Of a stretch of DNA of 9,758 nucleotides, positions 6,478-9,758 are shown in pieces (position 1 is the first letter of the stretch; each line of letters opens with the position of its first letter). The notes under the pieces were generated by a model. The model saw only the letters and a program-made list of their open reading frames with translations, made no database searches and had not been told where the DNA came from. Origin of the DNA: Clostridiales bacterium (lineage in GTDB: Bacteria > Bacillota > Clostridia > Lachnospirales > Lachnospiraceae). The translations under genes were made by a program, and so were the position numbers. Where the stretch lies: assembly GCA_018372435.1 (NCBI GenBank), contig JAHAJA010000063.1, positions 1-9,758 of the forward strand. Direction: 5' to 3'.

Positions 6478-6609
6478 TTGATCGGTACTTGTATAGGTAT
6501 AACTTACGCTACGGTTATCACTATACGTTATCTTCTTTTCATTTCCAACCTAATCGTAAGTATACTTTGTGGTTGTTCCGTCTTTCTGGACTTCCTTTGT
6601 AAGCTTTCC
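5255..6609 (-). repeat. RHS core repeat, copy 2 of three
   Basis: This tract of about 1.35 kb matches 8265-9621 (copy 3) almost base for base with one codon indel. By eye about nine in ten residues are identical. Positions 5420-5876 also match copy 1 (1-460). The match ends sharply at 6609 on the 5' side and fades just after the RHS hallmark on the 3' side, the usual switch point to variable toxin tips. Confidence 0.9.
6478..6609 (-). pseudogene. Disrupted upstream end of RHS core copy 2 (in-frame stop)
   Basis: YD-repeat coding continues upstream of the listed start of copy 2: GKLTKEVQKDGTTTKYTYD, then TAG at 6550-6552, then VGNEKKITYSDNRS. Copy 3 has AAG (Lys) at the matching place, so one A-to-T change made the stop. 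Homology to copy 3 stops at 6609. The frame stays open into unrelated DNA (6610-6670) and has no start there. Both lesions separate copy 2 from any initiation signal. Confidence 0.85.
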
Positions 6610-6727
6610 TGAGGAACCAAGTCGGAAGGTCCTGTAAAACACAGACTCAACTTCTTGGCAGCACAAGAAATAGCGTAGCAGTCTAAAACTGCTACGCTAA
6701 AAAGTCTAACTTATAGGGGTCACCTCA
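6610..6727 (-). mobile_element. Probable IS3-family terminal remnant at the RHS copy 2 breakpoint
   Basis: On the minus strand 6727-6704 reads TGAGGTGACCCCTATAAG followed by TTAGAC, which resembles the terminal inverted repeat of many Firmicute IS3-family elements (tip TGA, then a run of C, then AAAGTTAGAC-like). Inside it is a 12-bp hairpin (6671-6699), as often found just within IS ends. A further 61 bases of unassigned sequence then abut the broken RHS core at 6609. No transposase is present, so this would be a leftover end after deletion. The family call rests on remembered end sequences. Confidence 0.5.
6671..6699 (-). terminator. Hairpin with weak U-tract, likely minus-strand terminator
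   Basis: A perfect 12-bp stem (6671-6682 with 6688-6699) and a 5-base loop are followed on the minus strand by ATTTCTTGT. It lies between the immunity gene 6936-7376 and RHS copy 2. It would reduce read-through from the right-hand cassette into copy 2. Confidence 0.6.
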
Positions 6728-6935
6728 TAATAAGACGTATCCTACTCATTCCTAATATACTACTTACAAATGTAAATGATAACGATTACTTCAAAACCAA
6801 AATATACCTATACAATATCCACTGTATCTCAATTGTTTAACTAAATTTGTCTATTTATGTTCTATTAAACACGACAGCATTTGTTTTATGCCATATGCAC
6901 TCAATGCACACTTTCTTAATTTATATTAAAACCAT
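6728..6935. other. AT-rich intergenic stretch without a gene
   Basis: There is no open frame with start and ribosome site on either strand. It separates the stop of the 146-residue immunity gene from the IS-like end. I see no convincing promoter or terminator. Confidence 0.6.
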
Positions 6936-7376
6936 TTATTCCAGATTATTAATATATACTTCTTTATTTCCCAAATTTGTATTAATATTTCTCCAATAGA
7001 TTTGTTCAGCTATAACAAGTGTGCCATATTCTTCAATATTGTTAATATCTAAATCTTCATAATCAGCCCAATAATATAAATTTCGCTTTTTAATTAAGCT
7101 GGAATCATAAATTACACAATCCTTATGTTCATTTCTAGGTATCATACTAAATTTATATACTCCCTGAAACATTAATTCTATAGTCGAGAATGTGTTATAT
7201 TGTCGTTGAATACAAATATATAAATTTCGTTTAGAATTATGAGCATACATGCTTAAATCTTCATTTACATATCCACCACTTACATACCTAATTTCTTTAA
7301 TACAGCTATCTGAAAAACTATTTATATCTCTCATAAAATTTGAAATATCCGATTCCGTCACAATTTTATTCCACAT
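6936..7376 (-). CDS. Putative immunity protein, MWNKI-type, 146 aa
   Basis: This is an intact 146-residue soluble protein starting MWNKIVTESDISNFM. GAAAGGAG lies seven bases before the ATG, so the start is firm. Characteristic stretches are SCIKEIRYVSGGYVNEDLSM, LYICIQRQYNTFSTIELMF and IYDSSLIKKRNLYYWADYED. I recognise this general pattern as a small protein type found beside RHS/WapA toxins in clostridia, but cannot give a family name. There is no signal peptide, so it is presumably cytoplasmic and would act against a toxin that works inside the cell. It lies 256 bases from the RHS stop (7633), farther than the 19-62 bases seen in the other pairs here. It may belong instead to a toxin of which only the last codons survive at about 7405-7518. 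Confidence 0.75.
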   Translation of the reverse strand: MWNKIVTESDISNFMRDINSFSDSCIKEIRYVSGGYVNEDLSMYAHNSKRNLYICIQRQYNTFSTIELMFQGVYKFSMIPRNEHKDCVIYDSSLIKKRNLYYWADYEDLDINNIEEYGTLVIAEQIYWRNINTNLGNKEVYINNLE

Positions 7377-7632
7377 TTTTTTCTCCTTTCAAAATTAGTA
7401 ATTTTTAGTCATTTGTAATACTCTGGACCCATTGAGAACACAGGATACTTTCCTCGTAACCAAATAATACCTCCTCAAAAAATTTTATCAATCTGCTTTC
7501 AAATATCTGTTGAAATGTCTATAATTTTAATTTATGCATTTTTCAGATTAAAAATCCTATAACTTCTTATTAATTTGGGGGGAGTTATCTGTCCACATCA
7601 ATCACTTTTAAGTTTCGCAATTTCCTAATTAA
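7377..7632 (-). other. Spacer between RHS gene and immunity gene, with toxin or immunity remnants
   Basis: No complete gene is present. Two overlapping minus-strand frames look protein-like. One (7405-7518) reads IFESRLIKFFEEVLFGYEES onward to TAA 7405-7407. The other (7409-7471) reads WLRGKYPVFSMGPEYYK to TGA 7409-7411. Either ends about 30 bases before the immunity ATG, the spacing expected of a toxin tail and its partner. A strong GAGGAGGT at about 7476-7483 precedes a TTG that opens only 22 codons. A deletion remnant is the simplest reading. Confidence 0.4.
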
Positions 7633-9758
7633 CTATTTCCAGTTATGTATATGTGGAAATTTATGATTTCCACCATGGGAAAAATCAATATCAAATTCGG
7701 CCTTACCATTTTTATAGTAGTACCTCCTCTGAATTAACTTCCCATTCTCATTATATAACTCTGTACTTGAATTAGCTTCTCCTTCTGTAGATAAGCTACC
7801 CGTTTTTCCTTTAACCTTCTTGTTGTTTTTACGTGGCTTTGGTACTTCAGATTCATCAATTACTTTTCCATTCTTATCTCTAACCTTACTATCACTCTTA
7901 GCATTTTCCTTTTTTGTTTTATTATCTATATCATTCTTCGATTTAGGTATTACATCAGCTAATTTTACACTAGGAGGTGCAATGGCTTTCCACTCAAGTT
8001 CTTTTGAAAATTTCTGCTTAAATTTTTTTACTGTATAGGTAACTCCATCACATATTACTGTTTTTACATTTTTTAACAGTTCATTGGCCTTTCCTAAACT
8101 AAAAAACTCACCTGTAACTTTCATTGACACCCCTGTGTAATACAATAATATGATTACAAGCGCACCAAATCCTAGTACTACTTCTGCATAATATCCACTC
8201 GAATCTACATACTTAACTGGATTATTCTTAACATACCCATAAAGATTCAAACTAGCAGGATTGTCTTGCTCTCCCCTATAGCTATCCTCACTTACAAACC
8301 GACCAATCCCAGCATCATAATACCTTGCCTTCGCATAATACAGCCCTGTACTCTCTTCATACACATGTCCTGTATAAGCAAAGATATTACCGCCTGTACT
8401 TACTACTTCTGGATTAGCAATTACACCATATTCATCATACTCAATGGTCGCCTTTTCCTTACCATTCGTATCTAGGATATCCGTTACACTATGCTTTTCA
8501 TCAGTTCTATAATAGCTTATATTTCCAGATGTTTCAACACTGATTACTTCATTCGAGAAGGTAAAGATGGAGGTCTTTCCACTTACGCTATCCTTTGCCA
8601 TGATGATGTCATTGTAGGAAGATTCTTCGTCTACCACATAGGTTGTATTACTTGTTACACTACCATTTAACTCAACCTTAGTATTAACACGGTTGCCTGC
8701 ACCATCATAAACATACTTAGTTGTTACCGTCTCTCCGCTTCCACTTCCACTGGTATTGTCCTTATAGGTTACTACCTTAGACATCTTATTGGTAGAATCA
8801 AATACATAGGTTTGTTTTGTATCTCCGTTTTCTTCAACCTCTGCTACATTTCCTCGCTTATCATAGTCATAGGTTGTAACCGTTGATCCTTGTATAGTCT
8901 CAACTAACTGATTTAAATTATTATACGAATACTTAGTAGTTTCCTTACCAATCTCTTCTTTTACCGTTCTGTTATTAAACTCATCGAATGTATAGGTTCT
9001 AGTACCATTCTTATCCGCTACGCTTGTTAATTGGTTTAACACATCATAAGTATAACGAGTGGTTTCCGTTGTTCCAGAAGAAATCTTAGTTTCTTTTGTT
9101 CTGTTTCCATTCTTATCGTATTCGTAAGTATAGCTTTCCTTCGAAACTCCATTACTAGTTTCTTCTCTCTGTGTCAACCAACCGTTCTTGTCGTATGTGT
9201 AAGTAGACTCTGCTCCATTTGGAAGGTCCTTGGTCTTTACTTGATTTAATGCATCGTATGTGTAGTTAGTAACTCCACTGTTTGTGTCGGTTACTTTGGT
9301 TAGATTACCATTATTGTCATAAGTATAACTTACACTATCGCTTGTTGGATACTTGATTGACTTCTTCTGTCCTAACTTCGTCCAAGTGTATTCAATTGTT
9401 TGGTTATTACCATTGGTTACTTTGGTTACTTGTCCGTTCGCATCGTATTCATAAGTTGTTGTACCGTTCCAATCAGTCATTGTCTTAACTTGATCGGTAC
9501 TTGTATAGGTGTAACTTACGCTACGACTATCACTATACGTTATCTTCTTTTCATTGCCAACCTTATCATAAGTATACTTTGTAGTTGTTCCGTCTTTCTG
9601 AGCTTCCTTTGTAAGCTTTCCGTCTGCATCGTAGGTATAAGTTATACTTTCCCCTGTAAGGTCAGTTAACTTAGTTAAGTTTCCATTCTTATCATATTCA
9701 TAAGTAGTCGTTTGATTCTTGTCTGAGCTCTTTCCTACTCGTGTTTGTTCTGTAAGAT
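7633..9758 (-). CDS. RHS/YD-repeat polymorphic toxin, copy 3 (5' end outside window)
   Basis: This is the C-terminal 707 residues of an RHS (WapA-like) protein, open to the window edge. Many YD repeats (EYDKNGNLTKLTD, YTYDADGKLTKEAQ and others) are followed by the hallmark RYYDAGIGRFVSEDSYRG and the switch sequence NLYGYVKNNPVKYVDSSGY. In this family the repeats form a hollow shell enclosing a variable toxin that is freed after export. The tip here is about 185 residues. It holds one hydrophobic segment (VVLGFGALVIILLYYTG), a Lys/Asp-rich linker (KSDSKVRDKNGKVIDES), and the ending YNENGKLIQRRYYYKNGKAE, then FDIDFSH and HKFPHIHNWK. This RRYY...DIDF-H...PHxH ending recurs at the C-termini of RHS and LXG toxins and suggests a metal-binding or nuclease-type active site; its activity is unknown to me. 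It is the only core copy here not truncated within the window, and probably the expressed one. Confidence 0.85.
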   Translation of the reverse strand, partial: LTEQTRVGKSSDKNQTTTYEYDKNGNLTKLTDLTGESITYTYDADGKLTKEAQKDGTTTKYTYDKVGNEKKITYSDSRSVSYTYTSTDQVKTMTDWNGTTTYEYDANGQVTKVTNGNNQTIEYTWTKLGQKKSIKYPTSDSVSYTYDNNGNLTKVTDTNSGVTNYTYDALNQVKTKDLPNGAESTYTYDKNGWLTQREETSNGVSKESYTYEYDKNGNRTKETKISSGTTETTRYTYDVLNQLTSVADKNGTRTYTFDEFNNRTVKEEIGKETTKYSYNNLNQLVETIQGSTVTTYDYDKRGNVAEVEENGDTKQTYVFDSTNKMSKVVTYKDNTSGSGSGETVTTKYVYDGAGNRVNTKVELNGSVTSNTTYVVDEESSYNDIIMAKDSVSGKTSIFTFSNEVISVETSGNISYYRTDEKHSVTDILDTNGKEKATIEYDEYGVIANPEVVSTGGNIFAYTGHVYEESTGLYYAKARYYDAGIGRFVSEDSYRGEQDNPASLNLYGYVKNNPVKYVDSSGYYAEVVLGFGALVIILLYYTGVSMKVTGEFFSLGKANELLKNVKTVICDGVTYTVKKFKQKFSKELEWKAIAPPSVKLADVIPKSKNDIDNKTKKENAKSDSKVRDKNGKVIDESEVPKPRKNNKKVKGKTGSLSTEGEANSSTELYNENGKLIQRRYYYKNGKAEFDIDFSHGGNHKFPHIHNWK
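8265..9621 (-). repeat. RHS core repeat, copy 3 of three
   Basis: This is the homologous tract to copy 2 (5255-6609) and, over part, copy 1 (1-460), in direct orientation about 3.0 kb apart. Copy 3 continues upstream past the point where copy 2 breaks. Long direct repeats like these allow deletion of the intervening DNA or gene conversion between cores. Confidence 0.9.

Noticed and set aside
5255..6609. CRISPR-like array or short tandem DNA repeats
   Set aside because: The periodic similarity is YD-repeat protein coding with diverged units, not identical repeats with regular spacers.

Overview
The window is AT-rich and reads like a low-GC Firmicute, probably a clostridial relative such as the Lachnospiraceae. 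The reasons are A/T-rich codon use, strong AGGAG-type ribosome sites, a TTG start, a lipobox lipoprotein and a WapA/RHS-type wall-associated YD-repeat gene. That placement is inference. All supported coding sequence is on the minus strand, so the locus is read from right to left.

The region is a polymorphic-toxin (RHS / YD-repeat) locus made of stacked toxin-immunity cassettes. From the right: (1) an RHS gene runs in from beyond the window (9758 to 7633). It carries YD repeats, the RHS hallmark, and a C-terminal variable region with one membrane segment and a histidine-rich end. (2) A 255-base spacer holds a remnant reading frame, followed by an intact immunity-type gene (7376-6936). (3) An IS3-like terminal sequence and a hairpin (6727-6610) sit at the breakpoint of a second RHS core. 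That core is cut off at its 5' side and has an in-frame stop, but it ends in a glycoside hydrolase 19-like wall-degrading domain (to 4471). A lipoprotein immunity gene follows (4451-3708).

From 3690 to 538 lies a graveyard of headless cassettes: toxin C-termini that have lost the RHS core, and immunity genes in various states. It holds a fragment at 3684-3529, a frameshifted polymorphic toxin tail (3557-3241) with an intact immunity gene (3209-2775), a start-less immunity-like gene fused to a frameshifted DUF4279-like gene (2538-1941), a deaminase-superfamily toxin tail (1711-1475) with its putative immunity gene (1412-828), and a zinc-ribbon remnant (757-538). At the left edge a third RHS core copy begins abruptly at 460, next to a large hairpin, and runs out of the window.

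Working model: the upstream full-length RHS gene is the expressed weapon. The truncated cores are homologous substrates through which recombination could swap in a different toxin tip. The surviving immunity genes protect against sibling strains that still carry the lost toxins. The three core copies, the breakpoints, the stop codons and the frameshifts are read directly from the sequence. The switching and protection roles are inferred from what is known of RHS/CDI orphan modules.
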